Assembly (NCBI GenBank): GCA_002342785.1
Contig: DDQV01000161.1
Span: 1 to 37,433 of the forward strand
Direction of reading: 5' to 3'
Length of the DNA: 37,433 bases
Source: Fusobacteriaceae bacterium UBA2433
GTDB taxonomy: Bacteria; Fusobacteriota; Fusobacteriia; Fusobacteriales; Fusobacteriaceae
The notes beneath the pieces were generated by a model. It had not been told where the DNA came from and made no database searches. It was given only the letters and a program-made list of their open reading frames with translations. A program made the position numbers and the translations under genes. This document shows, in pieces, positions 24,846 through 34,131 of this stretch (position 1 is the first letter of the stretch; every line of letters begins with the position of its first letter).

Positions 24846-25418
24846 CTCCTAGAGAACGTAGTAATGTTTCCATTTTTTTCATGTCGTATTTAACCTCTTC
24901 TTCTTTTTGAACATTCATAGATTCAATAAAAAACTTCTTTTCAACTATATTTAGATCTAATAAATAATTTAGTTTGTGTCCTTGTTGGAGATAATAAGAT
25001 ACCCAATATAACTCCCCTGGCTTCTCATTACCTCCTATTAGTTTTTTATTTCTTCATCTATTTTCTTTTCAGTTTCACCCATATCAAATGCGGCCATAAA
25101 TTTTTCTAAGATTTCTCCTGCTTGTGTAATACCAAATAGTTCTGGGACAAGGTCATAAGGTGAATTTGGTTTAAATTCATCTCTTAATTCCTTTGATTGT
25201 AATACAGGGCAATGTAAATAAAGCATTTCATATGTTGCTTGCATCATTTCTTTTACAGATTCATCACCTTTATCTGTCTTATCCAAAAAATCTAATACAT
25301 CACCATGTTTAGGTCTTATAAATTCTACAGCTCCTAGTTCTTTTATCTCAATATTAACTACTTTTTTTTCATTTGCTTTTTTTGTCTTTGCTTTATTCAA
25401 AAAATCTTGTAATTGCAT
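24838..25418 (-). CDS. Tail assembly chaperone (XkdN-like) with programmed -1 frameshift
   Basis: Zero frame (25038-25418) gives a 126-residue XkdN-like protein (KELGAVEFIRPKHGDVLDF; SPYDLVPELFGITQAGEILE). At its end the slippery heptamer A AAA AAC (25047-25041) lies directly before TAA. After a -1 slip the frame continues LIGGNEKPGELYWVSYYL for 67 residues and stops at 24838-24840, overlapping the tape measure start; the fusion is 193 residues. A short and a long chaperone from one gene just before the tape measure, as in lambda gpG/gpGT, is standard in tailed phages. The distal part has helical EKKFFIESMNVQKEEEVKYD, as expected of a 'T' domain. Confidence 0.9.
25041..25047 (-). other. -1 frameshift site A AAA AAC
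   Basis: Coding-strand AAAAAAC in the correct phase (ATA AAA AAC TAA) fits X XXY YYZ. The stop codon follows at once. Confidence 0.88.
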
Positions 25419-25453
25419 ATATCCTCCATGTCCCCCAAAAGGGGAAAATTATT

Positions 25454-25861
25454 TTATATTAACTTTCTCATATCTTCTGCTTGTCCTGACATCTCTATTT
25501 CCCCTACTTTATTTTTTTCAAATGCTTCTATTACTGTAGAGTCAAAAGTTATTCCACTGGCCTCTGTTGTTGAGAGAACTGTGTTATTATTATTTATATC
25601 TGTCATGATCATAGTAATATCATCTGATTCAAAATCAATTACTTTAGTCAAAAGGGTTTTCTTAAATGCAAAACTTATTTCAATTGTATGTCCTACCTCT
25701 ACCCTTATCTTTGCTCCAGGTTTAGTTGGATGAGGGATCTCCTCATAATCAATTTTCTTTTCAATACTTGCTTTGTAACAATCTAAAATAGGAATCCCAT
25801 TTATCCATATAGTTCCTTTGTTCCCACTATTATAATTATTCCCACTAGCTTTTTTACCCAA
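25454..25861 (-). CDS. Tail tube protein (XkdM-like)
   Basis: 135 residues of mostly beta sequence. The N-terminal GNKGTIWINGIPILDCYKAS and the pattern SFAFKKTLLTKVIDF are typical of contractile-tail tube proteins of the XkdM family, which polymerise into the inner tail tube under the sheath. It lies between the sheath and chaperone genes, the usual place. The ATG has GAGG upstream. Confidence 0.88.
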   Translation of the reverse strand: MGKKASGNNYNSGNKGTIWINGIPILDCYKASIEKKIDYEEIPHPTKPGAKIRVEVGHTIEISFAFKKTLLTKVIDFESDDITMIMTDINNNNTVLSTTEASGITFDSTVIEAFEKNKVGEIEMSGQAEDMRKLI

Positions 25862-25919
25862 AATAATGACCTCCTTATTTGCCTTCTAAGACGTTTTGTT
25901 TTTTTATTCATATTTACGT

Positions 25920-27023
25920 CTACATAAATATATCCATAAATATATCTTCCATGATTCCTGATATCTTTATATTAGTTTTTGGGTACACATTAGTTGATAC
26001 CGTCATTTGCATTATCTTAGTGTCACTCCATCCATCTACTACTTCTTTTCCATACTTAGGATAATTTGCTAATTTTTGTTTTACAAGATCAAGTTCCACC
26101 TTGTTATCAAAACTAGGATCTAAAATATTATCTAGTGCAATCAATTCTAAATATGCATTAATTGCAGAAAATAATAACATTTGATTTGAAAGGATATTAT
26201 CATATTTACCTTTGAAATTGTTACTCCATGCATTATAGATATCACAATAAATTAGATCCATTTTTTCTACAGTGTTTATATGTGTCATTTCTAGTGTTAC
26301 ATCTTGTCCCAGAGTTATCAATGAGTTTACACCTCTAGCTACTTTTACTATACCCTCATCATTAAACAATAAAAACTCTCCATTTGAAATAGCTTCATCT
26401 AGATCTTCAGGTTCTGTTACAGATTCAAATTTTGTCAAAGGTTTTGCTATTGCCGACATAGAAAGCGGAAGTCCTGCTAAATAACCTAATAGAAAAGGTA
26501 TTGCATTATCTCCTGTAACTTCTCCCCTATCATCTTTAAACTTTACTTTCTCTGTAGTTAAATTAGTTGCTCCCATATCATCTGTAGTAGTTCCCTTATA
26601 CACCATTGCTTTATATTTTTTTTTGTTATTTTTTCTCTGAGCTTTTACCCACATTGTCAAATCATCTTGATCCCCTTGTATTCCAGATGCTATTGCAACC
26701 CATGAGTTTCTAGGTATAGCACCTTTTAGTCTCAAAAGAGTAACAGCTAGATCTGGAACAGCTTTGGCTGTTGTTATTACATATAGTTCTAAAGGAATTC
26801 CTTCTAAAGCATCTTTTATAAACAATACGTTTCCAGGTTCAAACTTAGCTTCTTCTTCTGTTGTAAGATCTTCAATAGATTCATATTTTACTAGATAATC
26901 CTCTGTTGTATCATCTAATAAGATCAACACTGCCGTCCCTCTTTCTCCCCTCGCTACCGCACTTACTCCAAGCCCTTTAAAAACTAGCTCTAGCTTTGGC
27001 ATTCCATTATTTGTTGGACTCAT
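25920..27023 (-). CDS. Contractile tail sheath protein (XkdK-like)
   Basis: 367 residues. Recognised by the N-terminal KLELVFKGLGVSAVARGERG and by ARGVNSLITLGQDV near 235-250 (the 'RGVNTL' loop of sheaths), then the C-terminal domain YDNILSNQMLLFSAINAYLE and KISGIMEDIF. It makes the outer tube that contracts during infection and so fixes this phage as a myovirus. It is shorter than the PBSX sheath (about 465). The last residues repeat IFMD-IFM. Confidence 0.92.
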   Translation of the reverse strand: MSPTNNGMPKLELVFKGLGVSAVARGERGTAVLILLDDTTEDYLVKYESIEDLTTEEEAKFEPGNVLFIKDALEGIPLELYVITTAKAVPDLAVTLLRLKGAIPRNSWVAIASGIQGDQDDLTMWVKAQRKNNKKKYKAMVYKGTTTDDMGATNLTTEKVKFKDDRGEVTGDNAIPFLLGYLAGLPLSMSAIAKPLTKFESVTEPEDLDEAISNGEFLLFNDEGIVKVARGVNSLITLGQDVTLEMTHINTVEKMDLIYCDIYNAWSNNFKGKYDNILSNQMLLFSAINAYLELIALDNILDPSFDNKVELDLVKQKLANYPKYGKEVVDGWSDTKIMQMTVSTNVYPKTNIKISGIMEDIFMDIFM

Positions 27024-27055
27024 ATTTCCTCCTTCTAATTCCGTTACTTGCGAAA

Positions 27056-27505
27056 TTAATCAATTTCCAAGTTTTCCATTTTTTCATTGTTATTTTCTCT
27101 GTTATAATATTCATCTAGATTTATATCAAACTGAAATTGTAATATTTTTTTACTTTCATTAAATTTAGCATCATTTATTTCTACCATAACTGATTCTCTT
27201 TCTTCTGTTTCAGGGAGAACCTCTACATAGTTATTTTCTATAAATAACCCCTCAAGCAACTCCTGCATGTCTAGTAACTCCACTTGATTCTTATGTTTAT
27301 CCTTTGGGAAATAAATTATTCTTACTGTCATATCCCTTATTTTTGAAGTTTTCATAAAATCATTAACTTTTATGTTATCTAACTCTATAAAAAAAGATGG
27401 TCTAGAAAACCCTTCCTCAACATCCTGTGTTTGCACCTCTATCTCATCAGAAAGTGTCTTTAGATGTTCAACTATTGCAGTTAATATATCTTTGTATTTT
27501 GTCAT
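27056..27505 (-). CDS. Phage tail terminator-like protein (XkdJ/DUF6838-like)
   Basis: 149 residues. DILTAIVEHLKTLSDEIEV then QDVEEGFSRPSFFIELDN is the XkdJ-type signature ('Q...GF..P.FFI'), and the middle has VRIIYFPKDKH. It lies directly before the sheath gene, where the tail terminator/completion protein is normally placed. Ends in an acidic tail. Confidence 0.8.
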   Translation of the reverse strand: MTKYKDILTAIVEHLKTLSDEIEVQTQDVEEGFSRPSFFIELDNIKVNDFMKTSKIRDMTVRIIYFPKDKHKNQVELLDMQELLEGLFIENNYVEVLPETEERESVMVEINDAKFNESKKILQFQFDINLDEYYNRENNNEKMENLEID

Positions 27506-27518
27506 TATCTACACCTAC

Positions 27519-27944
27519 TCAAAATCCATTTTTCTTAAATAATTCATTTTTAAAATTTTCTATATTAGCCTCAAACTCTTCTTTATAGTCCTTTGCGGTA
27601 TTATCAAATACATAATAACCTTTTTTAAATCCATGTTTATCTCCTTCAGAACCGTCTTTTTTATTTTTGCCTTTTATAATATGCCCTTTTTCAATTAGAT
27701 GAGCTAAACTACTAGCAGAGTAAGCGTCCACCGATAAACCATCATCAGTATCATATACATTCCCAGCCTTTATAGATTTAAAATAATTACCGCTATGAGC
27801 TTTTACCTTAGTTTTAGCATTGTTTAGAGTCTTAGTTTTTAGCTTATTAGCTTCTTTCTTTAAAAACTTCTTTGCTTCTTTCCCACTTGATATTTCTTCC
27901 GAAACTTTTAATAGTTCTTTTGCAAAATCATCTAATTCACTCAT
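27519..27944 (-). CDS. HK97 gp10-like head-tail/tail completion protein (XkdI-like)
   Basis: 141 residues. The segments EANKLKTKTLNNAKTKVKAH, YFKSIKAGNVYDTDDGLSVD and SLAHLIEKGHIIK match the HK97 gp10 family. GKKHGF-like HGFKKGYYVFDNTAKDYKEE forms the ending. Known members sit at the head-tail joint. Five bases separate it from the gene upstream. Confidence 0.85.
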   Translation of the reverse strand: MSELDDFAKELLKVSEEISSGKEAKKFLKKEANKLKTKTLNNAKTKVKAHSGNYFKSIKAGNVYDTDDGLSVDAYSASSLAHLIEKGHIIKGKNKKDGSEGDKHGFKKGYYVFDNTAKDYKEEFEANIENFKNELFKKNGF

Positions 27945-27949
27945 AAACT

Positions 27950-28279
27950 CTACTCCTCATATAAAAATACATTTAAATCTAAATATTCATTACTATCAAA
28001 ATTAGGCATAATATGGCTTATATCATATCTTTGCCCCTTATGAATAATCCAATTAGCATTAGAAATATCCGTTTTTCTTATCATAATTTTAAAGTTAACG
28101 GTACTTTTTATAGTGTTTCCTTCTTCACCACTTGAGAATCCATAGATAGGAGATATTTTACCCCATATTTTCTTTATAAGTTTTTTTTCTGTTGAGATAC
28201 CAAGGTCTGTATCAACCTTGGTATTTCCCCATATTTCTAACCTATTTTTTAGCCTACTGGCCAATGTTTTTTTACTCAT
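27950..28279 (-). CDS. Head-tail adaptor / head closure protein (SPP1 gp16-like)
   Basis: 109 residues, usual length. LKNRLEIWGNTKVDTDLGIS, KIWGKISPIYGFSSGEEGN and WIIHKGQRYDISHIMPNF follow the head-closure pattern ('R..I......D..G......W.ki.P..g......a......i..R.......w.i...g..y.I'). It overlaps the gene upstream by eight bases. Confidence 0.85.
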   Translation of the reverse strand: MSKKTLASRLKNRLEIWGNTKVDTDLGISTEKKLIKKIWGKISPIYGFSSGEEGNTIKSTVNFKIMIRKTDISNANWIIHKGQRYDISHIMPNFDSNEYLDLNVFLYEE

Positions 28280-28553
28280 AATCTTGGACCATATTTTTCA
28301 ATTTTGTACAAAGGGAAGAATAGATATTATTAACTTTAAATTCTCCATCACTAGAGGCCCTATTTTCATATCTATCAGTTACAATAACTCGTTGTGCCAT
28401 CTTATAAGTTTCTGTTCCTCCACACTCCTCATAAGAAGCTCCTGTTGAGTTCATTATCTCTTCCTTACTAAATTCAAGTAGAGAAGTTATAAGACTATCT
28501 TCATCATTCTCATCAACTCGTAAATAGATCTTTGTTTCTTCTAGTGTTAACAT
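28272..28553 (-). CDS. Head-tail connector protein (gp6-like)
   Basis: 93 residues. The N-terminal MLTLEETKIYLRVDENDEDS followed by LITSLLEFSKEEIMNSTG is the classic start of phage head-tail connector gp6/YqbG proteins. The C-terminal part VIVTDRYENRASSDGEFKVN also fits. It docks under the portal. It begins 19 bases after the capsid gene. Confidence 0.9.
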   Translation of the reverse strand: MLTLEETKIYLRVDENDEDSLITSLLEFSKEEIMNSTGASYEECGGTETYKMAQRVIVTDRYENRASSDGEFKVNNIYSSLCTKLKNMVQDYE

Positions 28554-28572
28554 TAAGCCCTCCTCCCAAAGT

Positions 28573-29766
28573 TTAAACTAATAATGCCAACAATATTTGA
28601 ACTGATTTGATATCTCCATTGATCTTCCCATCAAATCTAAATGCCCCTTTAATCTCTGTAATATCATTTCTCCAAGCATCTCCACCTATTTTAGTTGACT
28701 CAATTATCAGTTGTTCCCTGTCGTACATTGTATATAATAATTTTAAATCTCCAATTACAAATGGAGTGTAATTCTTTGTATCTCTGACTACAGCAGGTAA
28801 AAATTTAGTAGGTATTTTTACTATCTCTTTTCCTAAAAAAGAATGCCCACTAGCTTTAGTTGCATCTTCTTGGAGGTATGATCTGCCATTACCATCTTCT
28901 AGTCCATCAATATGATCATACCCATCTGAATTTGTAAAAATAACAATATTATCAGAATCTACATCATCTAAATCTTTATTAATTATTGTTTTAAAAGTTC
29001 TAATAACTGGATTAGTTTCTATTTGCTTAACTCTTGATTCCAATTTCCCACCAGAACCAATATTTTTCATAATCCCTTCTGCTGCTTTTACTCCTCCACC
29101 ATTAAAAACTTGATAAGCATAAGTATTTAATTCGTTCTTAGCCATCCATTTAAGAATAAAAGTCAATAAGTTCTCAGGCGTATCAGCTAATAGTTCATTT
29201 GTAATAGGAATATACCCTGCATATTTTCTTATTGCGTACTCCACTTCTTCCAAAGTAGGTTCATGAAGCTTTTGTATTGCTGTACCTTCATCTACAGAAG
29301 CAAACCCTGTAGCTTCAGGTTCATTTTTTTCTTTTACTCTGCTACCTTTTAAAACAGATGTTTTTTCAATATCAATATATTTTCTGATATCAAAAGATCT
29401 TCTTTGTAGTTCAATTATCTTAGTTTTAACATCCTTAGGGACTATAACCCCACCATTTTCTCCGTTACCTTCTTGCATAAGGTTTTTAATCTCTGATAGT
29501 TCTTCCCTTGTTGCAGTTCCTACGATAGCCTTTGCTACTATTTCACCTAAATTTACATCTGCTTTAGGTTCTGGTGCTTGTGGTAATACAGTTCCTTTTG
29601 TTTGTGCTTTTACTGCTTCTTCCTCTGATTTTACTGCTAAAGCTAACTTCCCTTCTTGTAAATCTATATCTGCTTTAATCCCGTTAAAAATTTCAATACT
29701 TTCAGCAGCTTCTGCGGTTACCCTCAATTCCTCAATTTTTGCTCTTATTAGATCCGATTTTTTCAT
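28573..29766 (-). CDS. HK97-fold major capsid protein
   Basis: 397 residues. The first 100 or so form a charged coil (IRAKIEELRVTAEAAESIEI), the delta/scaffold domain that the adjacent protease should remove. Next comes NGENGGVIVPKDVKTKIIEL, the usual beginning of the mature domain, then KNELNTYAYQVFNGG and VIFTNSDGYDHIDGLEDGNG. The end is DAWRNDITEIKGAFRFDGKI, typical of phage capsids of this family. It lies after the protease and portal genes in standard order. Confidence 0.94.
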   Translation of the reverse strand: MKKSDLIRAKIEELRVTAEAAESIEIFNGIKADIDLQEGKLALAVKSEEEAVKAQTKGTVLPQAPEPKADVNLGEIVAKAIVGTATREELSEIKNLMQEGNGENGGVIVPKDVKTKIIELQRRSFDIRKYIDIEKTSVLKGSRVKEKNEPEATGFASVDEGTAIQKLHEPTLEEVEYAIRKYAGYIPITNELLADTPENLLTFILKWMAKNELNTYAYQVFNGGGVKAAEGIMKNIGSGGKLESRVKQIETNPVIRTFKTIINKDLDDVDSDNIVIFTNSDGYDHIDGLEDGNGRSYLQEDATKASGHSFLGKEIVKIPTKFLPAVVRDTKNYTPFVIGDLKLLYTMYDREQLIIESTKIGGDAWRNDITEIKGAFRFDGKINGDIKSVQILLALLV

Positions 29767-29779
29767 TTGTTCCTCCTAA

Positions 29780-30502
29780 TTATTTTAATTTTAATTTTAA
29801 TTTTGCTAATATTAATTCTTTGTTTACTATTTTTTCTTCCGCTTTAAGATTCTCAAGCGGTATATTTGTAGAATTTTCAATACCTTTTTTATCTTTTAAC
29901 TCATTTCTAATCTTGTCTATAACTGCTTGGGGTAATGTCCCATCAGCTAAGGTCTGTTGAGAAGCTACTATCTTAGTTTCAGTAAACATAATTTCATCTG
30001 CAAACTTATAATCTACTGCTTTTTTTGCATCAAACCATGTTTCAACTTCCATGAGTGCTAATAATTCATCATGTGACATCCCTGTTTTTATCTCATAAGC
30101 ATTTGCAATACCTGCATCAATAGTCTTTAACACCTCTGCATTATGTTCTAATTCACTGTGATTCCCGCCTGTACTAATTGACGAATTATGAATCATTATT
30201 CCAGCAGTAGGCGACATCATAACCTTTCTCCCCGACATAGCTATTACAGATGCGGCACTTGCTGCTATTCCTACTATTTTTACGATTACATCTCCATCAT
30301 AATCTTTTAAAGCAGTATATATTTCAGACCCAGCATGTACAGCTCCTCCTCCAGAATTTATTATGATTTCCAGTTCCTCATTTTTCTTTGCTTTATTCAT
30401 TAGTTTGGAAACTAAACTTGGTGATGTTGCTGGTATTTCAAAGTAGTCATAGATCCACTGATCGCTATCAGAAATAATAGGCCCTTTTATATCTATCTTC
30501 AT
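29780..30502 (-). CDS. ClpP-like prohead protease
   Basis: 240 residues. The ClpP/S14 signature is intact: INSGGGAVHAGSEIY at about 48-62, nucleophile Ser82 in VGIAASAAS, and His105 in AGIMIHNSS, with an Asp later in helical DAKKAVDYKFADE. It is expected to trim the capsid N-terminal domain during head maturation. The last 50 residues are a charged tail that may bind capsid. Three bases separate it from the portal gene. Confidence 0.94.
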   Translation of the reverse strand: MKIDIKGPIISDSDQWIYDYFEIPATSPSLVSKLMNKAKKNEELEIIINSGGGAVHAGSEIYTALKDYDGDVIVKIVGIAASAASVIAMSGRKVMMSPTAGIMIHNSSISTGGNHSELEHNAEVLKTIDAGIANAYEIKTGMSHDELLALMEVETWFDAKKAVDYKFADEIMFTETKIVASQQTLADGTLPQAVIDKIRNELKDKKGIENSTNIPLENLKAEEKIVNKELILAKLKLKLK

Positions 30503-30505
30503 TTC

Positions 30506-31774
30506 TTAATCACCCCCTTGGCTATATTGTTTCCCTATGTCTTCTAGCCCTATAGCATTTCCATTTCCTATGAGGATATCTCCTCCATCCTTATATGGTA
30601 AATTCAGTTCCTCACGGACCTCATTAGGGGTCATTCCAAAATTGGATAAATACTTACTATAAACTTCTGCTTGGGTCGTGTTATCCATTTTGAAAAGTAT
30701 CTTTTCATTAATTTCTAACCTACACCCTTTTTTCAGTTCATCTGGTCTAAGCAATTTATAGCTTAATTCTTGCTGGTAATTGCTAAACAAAGGTTGTAAT
30801 GTATTCACATAAAAATCTATCTGTTGTGTCTCAGAGTTACTATATGATGATTTATCGTAGTTATTAATTATATTTGGCTTAATCCCAAATGCTGCTGCTA
30901 ATTGAAGTGCCGAAACCTTATTATTCTCAAAGAATTGTGCATCTGCCAATTTCATATCCAGTAATTGTGCTTGCATCCCCATAGGCATGGGTATAAACTT
31001 CCCACTTCCTTGAGATCTAGAAAATCTCTCTAGTGATGCTGCTACATTTGCTTCTGCTTTTTTGTTCAATTCTCCAGTGTAATGGACTATTACTTTTGAA
31101 CCAAACATATTATTCTTATAAAGTTTGTTTAAGAATCCTATTGCATTTTTCCCAGTGTTTATTTGAGTTTTTAGATATTCTTTTACAGGTATTCCAGATA
31201 ATGCATTAAATGAAATTATTGTTTTAAAATGTAAGATCTCGTCTTTTAAAAATTTATATCTTTTACTAGTTTTTGGATCTGTCCATACATACCAAACAGC
31301 ATTCTCATTATCAAATAATCCTTTATCGTCCATCCATATTTCCATTTGGTCACTAGGCAATATCCACAAGTGCTTTACAGCTCCTTTGCGATCAGTTTCT
31401 ACATATGCATATGAATTTCCATAATGTAATTTATTTAGTTCTATAGCAGCCCAGAAAGTAGACGCTGAATAATATGGGTTAGGTCTCATATTTAGAATTA
31501 AATCTAATGGACTGTCAAAATCTTTTTCTTTTCCTTTTTTCTTAGTCCTAATTCTCCGTTCCCAAGGCATTTTAGACATAGTTTCCGCCATATGTTTGAG
31601 ACATATATAATAAATTGTTTCAGACATATCACTAGAACTATCAATAGAATCAGGATCTATCCCTAATGTTTTTAAAATACCATTTATGTTTGGATCTGCT
31701 AATGTAGTTTCTACATTTTTAGGGTAAAATTTTTCTTTTATTGCTTTTATCGCTTTAATTATTATTGTTTTCAC
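30506..31774 (-). CDS. HK97 family portal protein
   Basis: 422 residues, the usual length. YYSASTFWAAIELNKLHYGN, followed by SYAYVETDRKGAVKHLWILP (about 105-140), and DEILHFKTIISFNALSGIPV are standard portal segments; LAAAFGIKPNIINNYDKSSY near 300 and NEVREELNLPYKDGGDILI near 390 complete the pattern. It makes the dodecameric channel used for DNA packaging and release. It starts 21 bases after the terminase gene. Confidence 0.95.
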   Translation of the reverse strand: MKTIIIKAIKAIKEKFYPKNVETTLADPNINGILKTLGIDPDSIDSSSDMSETIYYICLKHMAETMSKMPWERRIRTKKKGKEKDFDSPLDLILNMRPNPYYSASTFWAAIELNKLHYGNSYAYVETDRKGAVKHLWILPSDQMEIWMDDKGLFDNENAVWYVWTDPKTSKRYKFLKDEILHFKTIISFNALSGIPVKEYLKTQINTGKNAIGFLNKLYKNNMFGSKVIVHYTGELNKKAEANVAASLERFSRSQGSGKFIPMPMGMQAQLLDMKLADAQFFENNKVSALQLAAAFGIKPNIINNYDKSSYSNSETQQIDFYVNTLQPLFSNYQQELSYKLLRPDELKKGCRLEINEKILFKMDNTTQAEVYSKYLSNFGMTPNEVREELNLPYKDGGDILIGNGNAIGLEDIGKQYSQGGD

Positions 31775-31795
31775 CTCCTTTTATAAGACCATTAA

Positions 31796-33529
31796 TTATC
31801 CATATAATTTATTTAAACTTTCCTCCGATGCATATTTAGTCACATCAAATACAAATTCGTGATACATTGCCAATTTAAACCCACCTAAAGTTGCATCAAT
31901 TGGGTCAATTTTCTTTTTAGTTGCATCTTTATCTATTTTTATAAGCCCATTATTCTGTCTAATCATTGCATTTCCCATAGCAAACGTTAGTAATGGATTA
32001 CGTGTATAATAAACATTCCCACTGTATACCTGTTCTCTAAATCCATTAGTGCTTTCATTTAGTGACTTATACGATTGATAAACTTCTACACATTCATATC
32101 CTTCATTTTCTGCGTCTAACATCAATTTAGAACTGTTTGCAGGGTCAAAGCATAGAGTTTCAATATCCAGATTGTTTTCCTCACAAAACTCTATTACATA
32201 GTTCATAACTTGCGTTTGATCTACAATGGGAGTGTTAGTTACTGTTAAAAAACCTTGATCTTCCCAAGATTCGTAAGGAACCTTATCTAGATGTGTTCTT
32301 TCTATAAGTTTCTCTCTATTTGCAATGAATGAGTGAGTGAATAAAGCATATTTAGCAATATCACCTACCATTACAGGAATAACAAAGGCTACACTGGTCA
32401 AATCAATCTTAGAAGACATATCAAAGCCCACATAGACACTTCTGCTCTTCCATTCGAAAGGTATTATTTTAACTTCACATTTTTTCCATTTATCCATATC
32501 CATATAACCCATATCTTTTGCCTGTACCCATTCATTTAAAATTTTCGTTCTAAATGAAATCATCTTTTCAGGAATATCAATAGCGACTTTATGAGTCATT
32601 TCAATTCTTTCCATTCCTTCTTTATAACTAGTTCTGATTGGATTAGCTTTTTTCCAAATCCTTTTGTCACTAAGATTTTTTTTATCTTCATCGTCAATCT
32701 CACATATATCTCCAAAATATTGTTCATTAGTAACTTCTAGATTAGGATTAAGTAAATTAGCCACATAAGTATATTCATTTGTATAACATGGGTAAGATAG
32801 ATCTACTCCAGCAGTAGTAATTATCATCATCAAGCCTTCTTTTACATCAGACCCAATAAACAAATCATAAAATTCTGTTGTCTGGTGTTGGTGGTATTCA
32901 TCAAGAACCAATACTGCTGGATTAGTCCCATCACCTTTCTTCCCATCTTCCTTGGACAATGCTTTTAAAAAACTTCCACTTTTTATATGGGTAATAACAT
33001 TATTGGTTAATTTAAATTTAGGTGCTAACAAACTTCCTCTAAGCATTAATTTAGCCTCATTAAATATTATTTTGGATTGTTCTCTTTTAGTTCCAGCACA
33101 GTAAGTTTCATATACTTCATTGTTTTTAGTTGACTGTACTGACATTTCATAGAGTGTTCCCCCAGCTTGTAATTGAGATTTAGCATTTTTACGTCCTACT
33201 TCTACAAATCCAATTTTAAACCTTTTATTTCCTGTTTCTTTATGCCTCCACCCATACAGTTGACACATAATAAATTTTTGCCAAGTTGTAAGATGAATTG
33301 GTTGTCCTGCCAGAATTCCTTTGGAATGTCTTAGGTAGGAAAACCATTTAACTATCTTTTGAGCTTCTTCTTCATCCCAATAATATTTCCAATTTTTTTC
33401 AAGATCATCCAGGAACCTTTGACAAGCCTGTTTATGTTTTTTCCCCGAGATATAATCCTCATATTCTGATACAAATACATCCCCAATACAATTATGAGTG
33501 TATTTTATAAGTTCTTCCTTAATGGTCAT
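31796..33529 (-). CDS. Terminase large subunit
   Basis: 577 residues. ATPase part: Walker A-like VGRKNAKS (111-118) and Walker B VLVLDEYHQ (206-214), with TTAG at about 238-241 as the coupling motif. Nuclease part: VYVGFDMSSKIDLTSVAF (acidic residue Asp370) and later CFDPANSSK and IDPIDATLGGFKLA. The layout is that of the HK97/phi-C31-type Terminase_1 family. It packages the genome into the prohead, with the small subunit encoded 15 bases upstream. Confidence 0.96.
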   Translation of the reverse strand: MTIKEELIKYTHNCIGDVFVSEYEDYISGKKHKQACQRFLDDLEKNWKYYWDEEEAQKIVKWFSYLRHSKGILAGQPIHLTTWQKFIMCQLYGWRHKETGNKRFKIGFVEVGRKNAKSQLQAGGTLYEMSVQSTKNNEVYETYCAGTKREQSKIIFNEAKLMLRGSLLAPKFKLTNNVITHIKSGSFLKALSKEDGKKGDGTNPAVLVLDEYHQHQTTEFYDLFIGSDVKEGLMMIITTAGVDLSYPCYTNEYTYVANLLNPNLEVTNEQYFGDICEIDDEDKKNLSDKRIWKKANPIRTSYKEGMERIEMTHKVAIDIPEKMISFRTKILNEWVQAKDMGYMDMDKWKKCEVKIIPFEWKSRSVYVGFDMSSKIDLTSVAFVIPVMVGDIAKYALFTHSFIANREKLIERTHLDKVPYESWEDQGFLTVTNTPIVDQTQVMNYVIEFCEENNLDIETLCFDPANSSKLMLDAENEGYECVEVYQSYKSLNESTNGFREQVYSGNVYYTRNPLLTFAMGNAMIRQNNGLIKIDKDATKKKIDPIDATLGGFKLAMYHEFVFDVTKYASEESLNKLYG

Positions 33530-33544
33530 GCTTATCCCTCCATC

Positions 33545-34000
33545 TTATATTCCAAACTCATCTTCCATTTTTTTATCTTCATTATTTATCTTATTATTTC
33601 CTAAGTTCAGTCTACTTTCAGATGTCAATCCTAGTAAACCTGAGTATTTTTTTATCTCATCAGAATATTTAATTTCCAAAGCAACTAATGGATTGGGTTC
33701 TCCCAATATCATAACTCCTTGTTTAGTTAGTTTAGAGGATATATTTCTGTATCTTATAAAAGCATTGCAATACAACCCTAAGTTGTTATAATCTAGATTA
33801 CTTATAAGAGATTTTTTTCCAAACTCTTTGATTAACCTTTTCCATTCTTTGTGAGCATCTTTATCTACTAGCCACTTAGGAGGTGTTTTAAGTTGATCAT
33901 TCCCTACAAATGTAGATTCTTCTTCCAACTTCTTTTTTGCTATCTCTGATTTTGTATTATGCCTGGCTTGTGTTTCTACAGATGTCTTTTGTTTTGCCAT
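33545..34000 (-). CDS. Terminase small subunit (P27 family)
   Basis: 151 residues. TPPKWLVDKDAHKEWKRLIK, SNLDYNNLGLYCNAFIRYRN and LGLTSESRLNLG follow the P27 pattern ('P.wL...A...W.r....l......l...D...l..Y......y ... lgL...sR..L'). It recognises the packaging site. The 131-base gap upstream, beside an HNH gene, is a good place for a cos site. Confidence 0.9.
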   Translation of the reverse strand: MAKQKTSVETQARHNTKSEIAKKKLEEESTFVGNDQLKTPPKWLVDKDAHKEWKRLIKEFGKKSLISNLDYNNLGLYCNAFIRYRNISSKLTKQGVMILGEPNPLVALEIKYSDEIKKYSGLLGLTSESRLNLGNNKINNEDKKMEDEFGI

Positions 34001-34131
34001 TTTCCACCTACTTTTTTCATTTTATTTGAAAATTTCCAAAAATATTCCATTTGGGAAATTTGCGTGAGAAATTCTAAAGCTGCGATGATGGGGTAGTAGT
34101 GAGAAACTTTATTAATACCCCCTACCTTTCA
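34001..34131. other. Intergenic region with repeats, candidate cos site
   Basis: No gene. It contains a direct repeat GTGAGAAA (34064-34071 and 34099-34106), an inverted repeat GGGGTA/TACCCC (34090-34095 and 34116-34121) and AAATTTCC/GGAAATTT near 34030-34060. In HK97-like phages with an HNH protein next to small terminase the cohesive-end site lies here. The identity as cos is inference. Confidence 0.4.
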
